NCBI GenBank assembly: GCA_965262775.1
Contig: CBDHFT010000007.1
Coordinates: forward strand, 248,001-312,000
DNA length: 64,000 bases
Source of the DNA: JASGCL01 sp965262775
GTDB lineage: Bacteria > Pseudomonadota > Alphaproteobacteria > JASGCL01
Direction: 5' to 3'
Within the stretch, counting starts at the first letter, position 1; every line of letters begins with the position of its first letter. Shown here one piece after another: positions 34,386 to 42,855 of this stretch. A program made the translations under genes and the position numbers. The notes beneath the pieces were generated by a model that did not search any database, was not told where the DNA came from, and saw only the letters and a program-made list of their open reading frames with translations.

Positions 34386-36062
34386 TTATTGTGTAGGGTC
34401 TATTTTGACCAAAGTAAAGCCACTACTTGGGACAAAAATGAACAGCGAAAACGGCTTATCGCCCAGCATAAGTTTTTTTAATTCGGCGATAGCCGATTCT
34501 GCATTGCCGACGGGCTTATCATTGATAGACAATATTAAAGTACCCACCATGATATTATTAACCAGGTTATTATCGGTTTTGCGATTGGCCCCGCTGGTAA
34601 AGGCCGATATCAAGACGCCTTGCATATCTTCGTTTAAATACAATATCTTTCTGTCGTCGGCGGTAATATCCCTAACCGCGAAGCCCAACTTGTCTATGAC
34701 GGTGCCACCGCCTTGAATTTTTTTGAAGATGCTTATTTGGTTCTTGCCCAACTGCTCATCATTTTTGTTTAATACCGACAGCACGATGCTTTTGGTCACC
34801 GTATTTTTATTACGCCAAATAATGACAGGAAGCGGTTTGCCACTTGTTTCCGATGCCACCAACCGCGGCAAGGTTTGTGACTTTTTAACTTCTTGGTTAT
34901 CTATCTTTAAAATAATATCGCCAATTTTTAACCCCGCCTTGGCGGCTGGGCTTTTTTCCACCACGCCAACTATCAAACCACCCTTGGGCTCGGGCAAACC
35001 AAATTGCTTGGCCAAATCTTCATCGACTTCTTGTAATCCCACGCCCAACCAACTGCGGCGCACCACGCCGTAACGTTTAATTTGGTCAATAACTTGTAAT
35101 GCTTGGTTAGAAGGAATGGCAAAACCGATGCCAATATTACCGCCCGTCTCAGAATAAATAATGCTATTAATGCCCACCACTTCGCCCTTAATATTAAATA
35201 ATGGCCCACCCGAATTACCGCGATTGATGGCGGCATCGGTTTGAATAAAGTCGTCATAATTGCTTGCTTTGATATTGCGCCCCAGGGCCGAAACAATACC
35301 CGCCGACACCGAACCACCTAACCCTATGGGGTTGCCGATGGCTATAACCCAATTGCCCACCCGCAATTTGTCAGAATTACCAAATCGCACATAGGGCAAA
35401 TTGTCGCCATTAATTTTTAGCAAGGCCACATCACTGCGTTCATCTTTCCCTATCAATTTTGCGATATAATTTTTATCATTGGCAAGGGTAACCCGAACCT
35501 CGGTCGCATTTTGCACCACGTGATTGTTGGTGACTATCAACCCATCTTTAGAAATAATAAACCCCGAACCAATGCCCGTGATGGCGCGCTTGGGTGTTTT
35601 ATCCCCACCTTTATCTTGCGGGTTATTGGGGGGCAAATTGTAGCCAAATCGCCGCAACAAATCTTCAAATTCAGGCGGCACACCACCGTCGGCAAAATCT
35701 TTTGCATTTTCCATTTGCAGGCTTCTTATATTAACCACCGCGGGTAACAATTTTTCTACCAGATCGGCAAAACCTTCATCATTGGGCATGCGACCCTGAC
35801 TACGAATTGCCGAAGGTTCAGGGATAATTTTGGCAACGGGTGCGGTCGTCGCGGGCTTGGCGGTGGGGGTCATTGCCGCAGGCTTGGTGGCCTCGCCAGA
35901 ACCTGTAGCATTTTGCGCCGTCGCATAATGGGCAAGGGCGACAATCAACAAAACAGCTGCGGCCTTCACCAATCTTCCTCGCCCCATGGTTATCAACACA
36001 CGCCCATAATTATGCAGCAGTCTTTTTATCATTCTTGTATTAATATCCTCGCAGGTTATCAT
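34386..36062 (-). CDS. Periplasmic serine protease of the DegP/HtrA family
   Basis: A 558-residue Do-type protease and chaperone. An N-terminal hydrophobic segment ending in HYATAQ suggests export. Catalytic triad: His in VTNNHVVQNATEV, Asp in ERSDVALLKINGD, Ser in INRGNSGGPLFNIKG. Two PDZ domains follow: first RRSWLGVGLQEVDEDLAKQF with SPAAKAGLKIGDIILKIDN, second from GFAVRDITADDRK with LILSINDKPVGNAES. Its ATG overlaps the stop of the ABC ATPase gene by one base (TAATG), and bamD follows 49 bases later, so envelope quality control and BAM assembly are neighbours here. Confidence 0.93.
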   Translation of the reverse strand: MITCEDINTRMIKRLLHNYGRVLITMGRGRLVKAAAVLLIVALAHYATAQNATGSGEATKPAAMTPTAKPATTAPVAKIIPEPSAIRSQGRMPNDEGFADLVEKLLPAVVNIRSLQMENAKDFADGGVPPEFEDLLRRFGYNLPPNNPQDKGGDKTPKRAITGIGSGFIISKDGLIVTNNHVVQNATEVRVTLANDKNYIAKLIGKDERSDVALLKINGDNLPYVRFGNSDKLRVGNWVIAIGNPIGLGGSVSAGIVSALGRNIKASNYDDFIQTDAAINRGNSGGPLFNIKGEVVGINSIIYSETGGNIGIGFAIPSNQALQVIDQIKRYGVVRRSWLGVGLQEVDEDLAKQFGLPEPKGGLIVGVVEKSPAAKAGLKIGDIILKIDNQEVKKSQTLPRLVASETSGKPLPVIIWRNKNTVTKSIVLSVLNKNDEQLGKNQISIFKKIQGGGTVIDKLGFAVRDITADDRKILYLNEDMQGVLISAFTSGANRKTDNNLVNNIMVGTLILSINDKPVGNAESAIAELKKLMLGDKPFSLFIFVPSSGFTLVKIDPTQ

Positions 36063-37066
36063 TATAGGTTGGCAACTTTTTCTTTATTGCTGTTGGTAAG
36101 TTGAAGGAAAATATCTTCCAGGTCGGCCTCCTGACTCGTGATGTCGTTGATGGATATATTTGCTTTTTTAATAATATCGACAATTTGCCCCGCCGAATAA
36201 TGGCTTGGTTTATAAGACACCTTAACAAAATACCCTTCATCATTCGTGGTTTGCGTGCAGGAAAATTGTTGTAAAATATCAGCATCGGCGGGCAGCGGCG
36301 CGGCCAAGCTAAATTGTAAACTTTTGACATCTATCCTTTTCAACATGGCTTCTTTTTTTTCATGAACCAATAATTTCCCTTTATCGATAATGGCTATGTC
36401 ATCGCATAATTCTTCGGCCTCCTCTAAATAATGGGTGGTGAGCAATATTGTCACGCCATTTTTATTTAAGGCGCGGACATTATCCCACAATTGGCGACGC
36501 AGTTCGATATCAACCCCCGCGGTTGGCTCATCAAGCACCAAAATGGGCGGGTTATGCACCATGGCCTTGGCCACCAGCAGGCGGCGACGCATGCCCCCTG
36601 ATAAATTCCGCGCGTAGGTTTTGGCCTTATCGCGCAGCCCCACCATGTCCAAAATCTCCATGGTATGTCTATCCTTTTTAGCAACGCCGTATAATCCAGC
36701 CTGGAGTTCTAATAATTCCTGCGGCACAAAAAATGGGTCGATATTTAATTCTTGCGGCACAATACCAATGGCGGCGCGGGCGTTGCGCGCATCTTTATCA
36801 ATATCTATCCCCCAAATTTTTACCGACCCCGATGATTTCAAAGTCAAACCCCCCAATATATTGATAAGCGTCGACTTGCCCGCGCCGTTGGGCCCCAGCA
36901 AGGCAGAAATACTACCGCGTTTTATTTTTAAGGACACGTTATCAAGCGCGGTTACCACCTTCTCGCTTTTTTGTCGCTTGTAGGACTTGCATAGGCCATT
37001 AATTTCAAGCGCGTAATCGGGCGCATCGGCCATTTGAGCGGCGTTGAAGAAATTTTGGTCTAACAT
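36062..37066 (-). CDS. ABC transporter ATP-binding protein (CcmA/YadG type)
   Basis: A 334-residue ATPase of ABC-2 exporters. Walker A is LLGPNGAGKSTLINILGG, the signature LSGGMRRRLLVAKAMVH, and Walker B ILVLDEPTAGVDIELRRQ, followed by TTHYLEEAEELCD. The last 90 residues form the usual regulatory extension, ending with DLEDIFLQLT. AAGGA seven bases before ATG 37066 supports the start. No ABC-2 permease gene is adjacent; downstream is htrA (one-base overlap) and upstream is tRNA-Leu, so the partner is encoded elsewhere. The substrate is unknown. Confidence 0.88.
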   Translation of the reverse strand: MLDQNFFNAAQMADAPDYALEINGLCKSYKRQKSEKVVTALDNVSLKIKRGSISALLGPNGAGKSTLINILGGLTLKSSGSVKIWGIDIDKDARNARAAIGIVPQELNIDPFFVPQELLELQAGLYGVAKKDRHTMEILDMVGLRDKAKTYARNLSGGMRRRLLVAKAMVHNPPILVLDEPTAGVDIELRRQLWDNVRALNKNGVTILLTTHYLEEAEELCDDIAIIDKGKLLVHEKKEAMLKRIDVKSLQFSLAAPLPADADILQQFSCTQTTNDEGYFVKVSYKPSHYSAGQIVDIIKKANISINDITSQEADLEDIFLQLTNSNKEKVANL

Positions 37067-37175
37067 AGGGCGGTCCTTAATATATAATTGATAATAAAAA
37101 ATAACAGTTGCTAAGCCGTGTCATGGATAATTTTTGTTGATGAAATGAATAAAACCCTTTTGTAAAAACTATCCA

Positions 37176-37262
37176 TGGTGCCCAGAAGAAGACTCGAACT
37201 TCCACGATGTTGCCACCACAAGTACCTGAAACTTGCGCGTCTACCAATTCCGCCATCTGGGC
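37176..37262 (-). tRNA. tRNA-Leu (CAG)
   Basis: An 87-base class II tRNA on the minus strand. Acceptor GCCCAGA pairs with TCTGGGC, the anticodon loop TTCAGGT is closed by CAAGT/ACTTG and carries anticodon CAG, the variable arm is long, the T-arm is AGTTCGAGTCT, and CCA is encoded (37176-37178 complement). Confidence 0.96.
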
Positions 37263-37382
37263 TAACCTAGCTTATTTTCTTAACACATTCAAGGGCGTGA
37301 AAGCAACCTGCGTCCGCTGATGGTTGTAATATTATATAAAAACCTAGCACCTACCAGCTATTAACAATATCGCTCTACCCTA

Positions 37383-38069
37383 TCAAATCTTACCCAGCAG
37401 TTTTTTATCTTTAATCAACAGTTGTTTTTTCAGTTGCTTGGCCCTTTGCCAATCGTGGGTGGCGATAATCGCCGCCATGCGACGGCCAGAGATTTCTTTT
37501 AATAAAATATCAAACACCTTATCGGCATTTTCAGGATCCAAATTGCCCGTCGGCTCATCGGCCAACAGCAAACTTGGCTGATGAACCAGGGCGCGCGCCA
37601 CCGCAACCCGCTGACGCTCGCCGCCCGATAATTGCGCGGGATAATGGCGCAGGCGCGATGACAACCCAACCCGCGCCAACATATCTTGCGCCGCTTGGCG
37701 CGCCAAAGATTTTTTGCTTTTTGCCAACAACAAGGGTATCATAACATTCTCCAACGCGGTTAATTCATCAATCAAATAATGATGCTGGAAAATAAACCCA
37801 ATCGCCCGCCCGCGCCATTTGTTTTTATCATGTTCGCTAAATTGGCTGGTATCTTTACCATGCAACAATATGGATCCCGCATGGCAGTCGGTCATCAAAC
37901 CAAGCAGATTCAACAATGTCGTTTTGCCCGAACCCGACGCCCCCAACAATGCCACGGCGTCGCCCGCATCCAAACTGATATTAAGGTTTTTAAACAACAC
38001 AATTTTTTCACCGCCGAATGAAAATTCGTGGCTTAGATTCTTAACGGTTAAAATATTGGCGGTGGACAT
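37383..38069 (-). CDS. lolD: Lipoprotein-releasing ABC transporter ATPase LolD
   Basis: A 228-residue ATPase of the LolCDE complex, which extracts outer-membrane lipoproteins from the inner membrane for LolA. Walker A ALLGASGSGKTTLLNLLG, Q-loop IGFIFQHHYLIDELTALENVM, signature LSGGERQRVAVARALVH, Walker B LLLADEPTGNLDPENA, then ATHDWQ with the switch His. FQHHYLIDELTALENV is characteristic of LolD. It lies 17 bases after lolC/E on the same strand. Confidence 0.95.
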   Translation of the reverse strand: MSTANILTVKNLSHEFSFGGEKIVLFKNLNISLDAGDAVALLGASGSGKTTLLNLLGLMTDCHAGSILLHGKDTSQFSEHDKNKWRGRAIGFIFQHHYLIDELTALENVMIPLLLAKSKKSLARQAAQDMLARVGLSSRLRHYPAQLSGGERQRVAVARALVHQPSLLLADEPTGNLDPENADKVFDILLKEISGRRMAAIIATHDWQRAKQLKKQLLIKDKKLLGKI

Positions 38070-38086
38070 TTTTTTCCTTCCATTTT

Positions 38087-39403
38087 TTATTCATGACGTA
38101 AAATATCGGCGGGGGGTAAGCGGCTGGCGACCAAGGCTGGCCATAGGGCGGCCAAGATGGAAATAACCAAAGCACACGCGTTAATCAACACAACATCAGA
38201 CGGGATAATTTTGGATGGCAATTGAGTCAAATAATAAACCTCAGGGCTGAATATCGGCGTGCCACTTAGGTCTTGTAAAACTTGTCGAATTTTTTCCGCA
38301 TTGCCCGCGATGAGCAAGCCAAACAAATTACCCAATAATGTTCCAAAAATACCGAGCGAAGACCCCGCAATTAAAAATATAATCAATATCAACGAACGAC
38401 TGCCCCCATTGGCGCGCACGATGGCAATGGTGGATTTCTTTTCCTTCACCAACATCGACTGCCCCGACACCACATTAAAGGCCGCGACCAAAATAATCAT
38501 CGTCAATATTAAAAACATAACATTGCTTTCAACCTGAAGGCTCGACACCAATTGTTTGTTATTATTCTGCCAATCGAGGGCTACTTCATTGGCGTCCAAT
38601 TTTGGTTTTAACAATTGTAAGAATGCTCGGCTGTCGGATGGTTTGTCTATCATTATCTCTATTTTTTGAACCTTGCCCAACGGTTGGCGCATAAAATGGG
38701 CGGCCAGCTTTGGCGGCATAAAAATAATATTCCTGTCATAATCGCTCATGCCAATATGAAAAATCCCCACGACTTTGTATTCTTCAGGGTCGGGCAAAAG
38801 TCCGTCTTTCGATTTAACCAAATGGGGCGAAACCAGGGTGATGTTATCACCAACCTCAATATTATAGGCATTGGCAAGGCCCGTGCCGATGACCACGCCC
38901 GCGCTGTCATTAAAATTTTTCCACGGCACACTGCCATTGGTTAAGGAATCCTTAAAAACATTGCGTTTGACAATATCTTGCCCGCTTAAACTGCGTATCA
39001 AAAATGCGGAGGCTGTCTCGTCCCTTATCATCACCCCTTGCGATTCGTTAACCGCGCTTATCGATATTGCGCCAGGCAAGGTGGTAAATTTGTTGGCGGC
39101 CGAACTATCCAACAACTCGCCACGTTTTTCATAAATTTGAACGTGCGAAGAAATGCCCAAAATACGGTCAACCAATTCAATACGAAAACCATTCATGATA
39201 GACATCACCACTATCAAGGCCCCCACGCCAAGCATAATACCCAGCACCGAAAACCACGATGTCAGCGATATCACGCCGCGTTTGCTGTGCCCGCCGCGCA
39301 ACAAACGAAAAGCCATATAAAAAGCAAAGCCTATGGGCAAAGCAGAAAAACTCTCAACCCTATCAAGAAAAAATTTTTTAAAAAATGACAATATTCTTTT
39401 CAT
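38087..39403 (-). CDS. lolC: Lipoprotein-releasing ABC transporter permease (LolC/LolE type)
   Basis: A 438-residue inner-membrane permease. Layout: one N-terminal helix (GVISLTSWFSVLGIMLGVGALIVVMSIMNGF region, diagnostic for LolC/E), a periplasmic MacB-like domain (about 70-270), then three helices of the FtsX domain (ILTMIILVAAFNVVSGQSM, ILIIFLIAGSSLGIFGTLLG, a final helix before RLPPADILRHE). A single permease gene next to lolD fits organisms using one LolF-type homodimer instead of LolC plus LolE, but a second copy outside the window cannot be excluded. Confidence 0.93.
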   Translation of the reverse strand: MKRILSFFKKFFLDRVESFSALPIGFAFYMAFRLLRGGHSKRGVISLTSWFSVLGIMLGVGALIVVMSIMNGFRIELVDRILGISSHVQIYEKRGELLDSSAANKFTTLPGAISISAVNESQGVMIRDETASAFLIRSLSGQDIVKRNVFKDSLTNGSVPWKNFNDSAGVVIGTGLANAYNIEVGDNITLVSPHLVKSKDGLLPDPEEYKVVGIFHIGMSDYDRNIIFMPPKLAAHFMRQPLGKVQKIEIMIDKPSDSRAFLQLLKPKLDANEVALDWQNNNKQLVSSLQVESNVMFLILTMIILVAAFNVVSGQSMLVKEKKSTIAIVRANGGSRSLILIIFLIAGSSLGIFGTLLGNLFGLLIAGNAEKIRQVLQDLSGTPIFSPEVYYLTQLPSKIIPSDVVLINACALVISILAALWPALVASRLPPADILRHE

Positions 39404-39621
39404 GTATTTATTAAGGGTGCAGTCGACAGAACCAATATTTTATCTCGCTTTATTTTCCCACTTCATGAGATATAAGGCAAAGATGGTTTTGCAATAAGAA
39501 ATATTCTATAACTACTCCCTCGCCCTATATAGCCCCTCCCCCACTATACCATGGATAACTGGCTTTTTCTACCAAAACCAATAGTGATATCAAACCCCAA
39601 CATTTGCTATAGAATCCATCC

Positions 39622-40683
39622 ATGCCCGAAACCATCTTTACCCAATCTTTTTCTTCGCCATCCTTGCTTGTCCTTGGCGGTGGCTTTGCTTTGGAATTTG
39701 TCTTAGCCTTGTTTTATAAGCTGGGCGATAGGTATAAATGCTTGCGACCATTCATGTTGCACCCCGTCATGATTATCGGCTGGTGGTTGGCATGGTTGGA
39801 AAAAATACTTCATCGCCCCAGCAATCCTGTTGTGATGTTTTTGCGCGGCTTGCTTTATATCTGCCTGGCTATTTCGCCGCTCGCGCTTTTATTATGTTGG
39901 ATGGTGATGATGGATGTAACGATTCCCAACTGGCTGGCCATCGTCATCCTTGCCTTTATGCTGGCAACGGGCAGTTTATTACTCCACGTCGCCGCGGTGG
40001 CCGATGGATTACATCAAGGTTTAAAGCAAGGACAAAACGCCTTACAAAAAATTGTTAGTCGCAAAGCAAGCAAGTTGGATAAGCCTGGGGTGGCGCGGTC
40101 GGCGTTGGAATCCTTATCAGAAAATTTTTCTGACGGCGTGGTGGCGCCGCTGTTTTTTTATTTATTGTTTGGTTTAACGGGGGCAATATTTTATAAAATT
40201 GTCAACACCGCCGATAGCATGGTCGGTTATAAACATGATAAATATTTTTATTTTGGTAAGGCGGCCGCGCGATTAGACGATATTGTCAATTTTATTCCCG
40301 CCCGTTTAAGCGCGGTATTATATTTGCTGGCTGGTTTGTTTTATCGCGGGCACGATGACCAAAAAAATTGGCTGAAAAATTTTTTATCGGCGATAAAGAT
40401 AACCTTGCGCCATGCCCCAACCCATGCCTCCCCCAACAGCGGCTGGCCCGAGGCTGCCTTGGCGGGTGTCATGAATATAAAAATAGGTGGCAAGCGTTTT
40501 TATCCTGGCGGTATTGTCAAGACTTCCTACATCGGGGTGGGGCGAGCCAACCTTACCCCGCGCGATATCACGGCGGGGTTAATATTAACCGCCCTGGCGG
40601 CGGTGCTTGCAATCGTCATCATCGGCTTGCTGTGGTTGCTATCCGCGCCCCTTTATGCAATTACTCATTCATTATTTTCATGA
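39622..40683 (+). CDS. cobD: Adenosylcobinamide-phosphate synthase CobD/CbiB
   Basis: A 353-residue inner-membrane enzyme that attaches aminopropanol (phosphate) to adenosylcobyric acid late in cobalamin synthesis. Seen: FMLHPVMIIGWWLAWLEK, ARSALESLSENFSDGVVAPLFFYLLFG as the central family motif, NTADSMVGYKHDKYFYFGKAAARLDDIVNFIPARLSA and SPNSGWPEAALAGVM. Four to five hydrophobic helices. It is 19 kb away from the corrin-ring cluster and translationally coupled (ATGA) to rluB, so it is probably regulated separately. Confidence 0.95.
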   Translation: MPETIFTQSFSSPSLLVLGGGFALEFVLALFYKLGDRYKCLRPFMLHPVMIIGWWLAWLEKILHRPSNPVVMFLRGLLYICLAISPLALLLCWMVMMDVTIPNWLAIVILAFMLATGSLLLHVAAVADGLHQGLKQGQNALQKIVSRKASKLDKPGVARSALESLSENFSDGVVAPLFFYLLFGLTGAIFYKIVNTADSMVGYKHDKYFYFGKAAARLDDIVNFIPARLSAVLYLLAGLFYRGHDDQKNWLKNFLSAIKITLRHAPTHASPNSGWPEAALAGVMNIKIGGKRFYPGGIVKTSYIGVGRANLTPRDITAGLILTALAAVLAIVIIGLLWLLSAPLYAITHSLFS

Positions 40684-41420
40684 CCAACGCCGCGCCCACC
40701 AAAGAACGTATCGCAAAAAAATTATCGCGCCATGGCGTGGCGTCGCGCCGCCAGGCCGAGGAGATGATATGGCAAGGCCGCGTGATGGTCAATGGCACCG
40801 TCCTAACCACGCCCGCATTTTTGGTAAGCGACCAAGATGAAATAAAAGTAAATGGGCAATTGCTTGGGGTAAAACAATCGTTGCAATTTTATTTGCTTCA
40901 TAAACCGCGCGGCATGATAACCACGATGCGCGATGACCAGGGGCGTCCCTGCATCGCCGATATTTTACCCGACGATAAAAAAAACCTTAAACCCATTGGT
41001 CGGTTAGATTTTAATAGCGAAGGTTTGTTGTTACTGACCAACGATGGCGAAGTAAAAAGACAATGGGAGCACCCCAAGAGCCAAATCCTACGCGGTTATC
41101 GGGTGCGGGTGTTTGGTCAACCAACCGCAACCCAATTGGACGATGTAACCAAGGGCATGACCATCGATGGTTTTCATTATCGCGGGATTAATATAAATGT
41201 CGATGATAGCGAAAAAACAAATTCTTGGCTCAGCATGGAATTGTTCGAAGGCAAGAATCGTGAAATAAGACGCATCATGGAATATCTTGGCTGCCCCGTG
41301 TCGCGTTTGATAAGGGTGCGCTATGGCAATTTTTTGTTGGGCGACCTGGCCCCTGGGGATTGTCGCCCCGCAACCGACCAAGAAATGTCGTCGGCCCAAG
41401 CCCTGATGTCGACAATTTAA
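40680..41420 (+). CDS. rluB: rRNA large-subunit pseudouridine synthase, RluB type
   Basis: A 246-residue RsuA/RluB/E/F-family enzyme; RluB makes pseudouridine 2605 in 23S rRNA. The N-terminal S4 domain (ERIAKKLSRHGVASRRQAEEMI) precedes the catalytic domain with KPRGMITTMRDDQGRP, the catalytic Asp in IGRLDFNSEGLLLLTNDG, and LFEGKNREIRRIMEYLG. The start is ATG 40680, overlapping cobD as ATGA; the frame is open further upstream only as a shadow of cobD. The long basic tail common in alphaproteobacterial RluB is missing. rsmD follows after 22 bases. Confidence 0.93.
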   Translation: MTNAAPTKERIAKKLSRHGVASRRQAEEMIWQGRVMVNGTVLTTPAFLVSDQDEIKVNGQLLGVKQSLQFYLLHKPRGMITTMRDDQGRPCIADILPDDKKNLKPIGRLDFNSEGLLLLTNDGEVKRQWEHPKSQILRGYRVRVFGQPTATQLDDVTKGMTIDGFHYRGININVDDSEKTNSWLSMELFEGKNREIRRIMEYLGCPVSRLIRVRYGNFLLGDLAPGDCRPATDQEMSSAQALMSTI

Positions 41421-41442
41421 AAAACTATAGATAGCCCAACCC

Positions 41443-42060
41443 ATGCTTAAAATTATTGCGGGACAATTTAAAGGCCGTCATTTGTCCGCGCCCCATGGTT
41501 TGGAAACGCGACCCACGGGCATTTTAGCACGCAAAATGTTGTTCGATATGTTGCTGGCCGATAAAAAATGGGGGCGCGATATGTCGCAGGCCAAGGTCAT
41601 CGATATTTGTGCAGGCACGGGGTCGCTGGGGTTGGAAGCATTAAGCCGCGGCGCGCAAAAATTATTGCTGATAGAGAGCAGCCCGCCCGCCATCGCCAGC
41701 ATCCAGCATAATATCAAATTGCTCCAAGCGGAAAAACAAACCAGCTTGCTGGCGCAAAAAATACAACATGGCTGGCACAGCATACCGCAAGAATTTTTGC
41801 CCAGCGATATTATTTTTGCCGACCCACCCTATCAGAACACTGACCTCCTCAACCAAATTATTCACGGCGTGGTTAACCATCAATTGTTATCACCGCGGGG
41901 TTATTTTGTTTTGCAACTGGACCCAAAAAATGTTTCTTTCAACGGTGATGACAAATCTTCGCTGGATATAAAAATCCACGACATCAACCTGCTGGGTTTA
42001 AAAATTATTGACCAGCGGCGCACGGGGAAATCGATGATATTGTTTTTGCAATTGGCGTGA
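41443..42060 (+). CDS. rsmD: 16S rRNA (guanine966-N2)-methyltransferase RsmD
   Basis: A 205-residue SAM-dependent enzyme. Seen: MLKIIAGQFKGRHLSAP, then TRPTGILARKMLFDML (family TRPT-x(2)-RE-x(2)-FN region, with altered RK-x-LF), VIDICAGTGSLGLEALSRGA as the SAM motif, and the catalytic DIIFADPPYQN. Length is typical (about 190-200). Third gene of cobD-rluB-rsmD; rluB-rsmD is a frequent pair of rRNA-modification genes. Convergent with the ATP12 gene 12 bases away. Confidence 0.93.
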   Translation: MLKIIAGQFKGRHLSAPHGLETRPTGILARKMLFDMLLADKKWGRDMSQAKVIDICAGTGSLGLEALSRGAQKLLLIESSPPAIASIQHNIKLLQAEKQTSLLAQKIQHGWHSIPQEFLPSDIIFADPPYQNTDLLNQIIHGVVNHQLLSPRGYFVLQLDPKNVSFNGDDKSSLDIKIHDINLLGLKIIDQRRTGKSMILFLQLA

Positions 42061-42072
42061 AGCAAGCATGAC

Positions 42073-42822
42073 TTAGGATGAAGGATTATCATCCATCATC
42101 ATCGCAATGAATTGTTGCGTTTTATCTATTTCCTTTATCATGGCTTGTTGGGCGGCGAGCATTGCTTCATCGGCCCCCCAATTGGTTATTTGATAATGTT
42201 GTTCGGCAAAGGCCAGGCCATAAAGTTTGTTGGCCGCCACCCGATGATGCAGGTGATACAGGGCGAGCAGCGGTGATTCCAACAATCCCGCCAGGTAAAA
42301 AATTCCGCCCGCCAACCAATCCTCCCACCCATGAATTTTTTTTGCCAAACCATGAGTAACATTTTCCATGTTTTTATTTGCCAATATTTTTTCTTCTTGC
42401 TGGGCAACCAATCCCGCTTGAATGGGCAGTGGCGCGCCAAAAAAACCCTCCGCCCAATGCCACACGGGTTGCCAACGTTCTGTCAAAAAATCCGCCAACG
42501 GGCGATTCTGGCCATCAAGAAAAATAATCGTGTCATGATGGAGCGATGATAAAAAATATTGTTCTTGGCTCGCGCGTTGCGGAATTGTTTTGTCAATAAT
42601 CGTCATCGCCAATTGGGTAAAAAACCTATCCCGCAGGTTTGGTTGATCATGCTCGTCTCTGGCCTGCTGGGCTATAGTTTTTTTAGGAAATAGCAAATCC
42701 TTGCCCAGCGGAGTCTTTATTTTTTTTTCTACCATCTTGCCTTTGATGGTTATGGTTTCATGCAAGCCATAAAAACCCGCTTCCTCATCACGCCATAGAA
42801 AAATTTGTTTCTGCGCCGCCAT
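42073..42822 (-). CDS. ATP12-family F1-ATPase assembly chaperone
   Basis: A 249-residue protein of the ATP12 family, found in mitochondria and alphaproteobacteria, which holds F1 alpha subunits before assembly with beta. Seen: ITIKGKMVEKKIKTPLGKDLLFP, the degenerate equivalent of the usual LDGR-x-VKTP-x(4)-L-x-LP N-terminus, then FFTQLAMTIIDKT (usual TRLANTAID), ERWQPVWHWAEGFFGAPL (usual WDP-x-LDWA), LAGLLESPLLALYH and ITNWGADEAMLAA (usual WGxDxEA). The sequence is more divergent than usual. ATP synthase genes are not in the window. Family call moderately strong. Confidence 0.78.
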   Translation of the reverse strand: MAAQKQIFLWRDEEAGFYGLHETITIKGKMVEKKIKTPLGKDLLFPKKTIAQQARDEHDQPNLRDRFFTQLAMTIIDKTIPQRASQEQYFLSSLHHDTIIFLDGQNRPLADFLTERWQPVWHWAEGFFGAPLPIQAGLVAQQEEKILANKNMENVTHGLAKKIHGWEDWLAGGIFYLAGLLESPLLALYHLHHRVAANKLYGLAFAEQHYQITNWGADEAMLAAQQAMIKEIDKTQQFIAMMMDDNPSS

Positions 42823-42855
42823 GATAAAAAAATGCTACAATATTTTTATCAAGGG

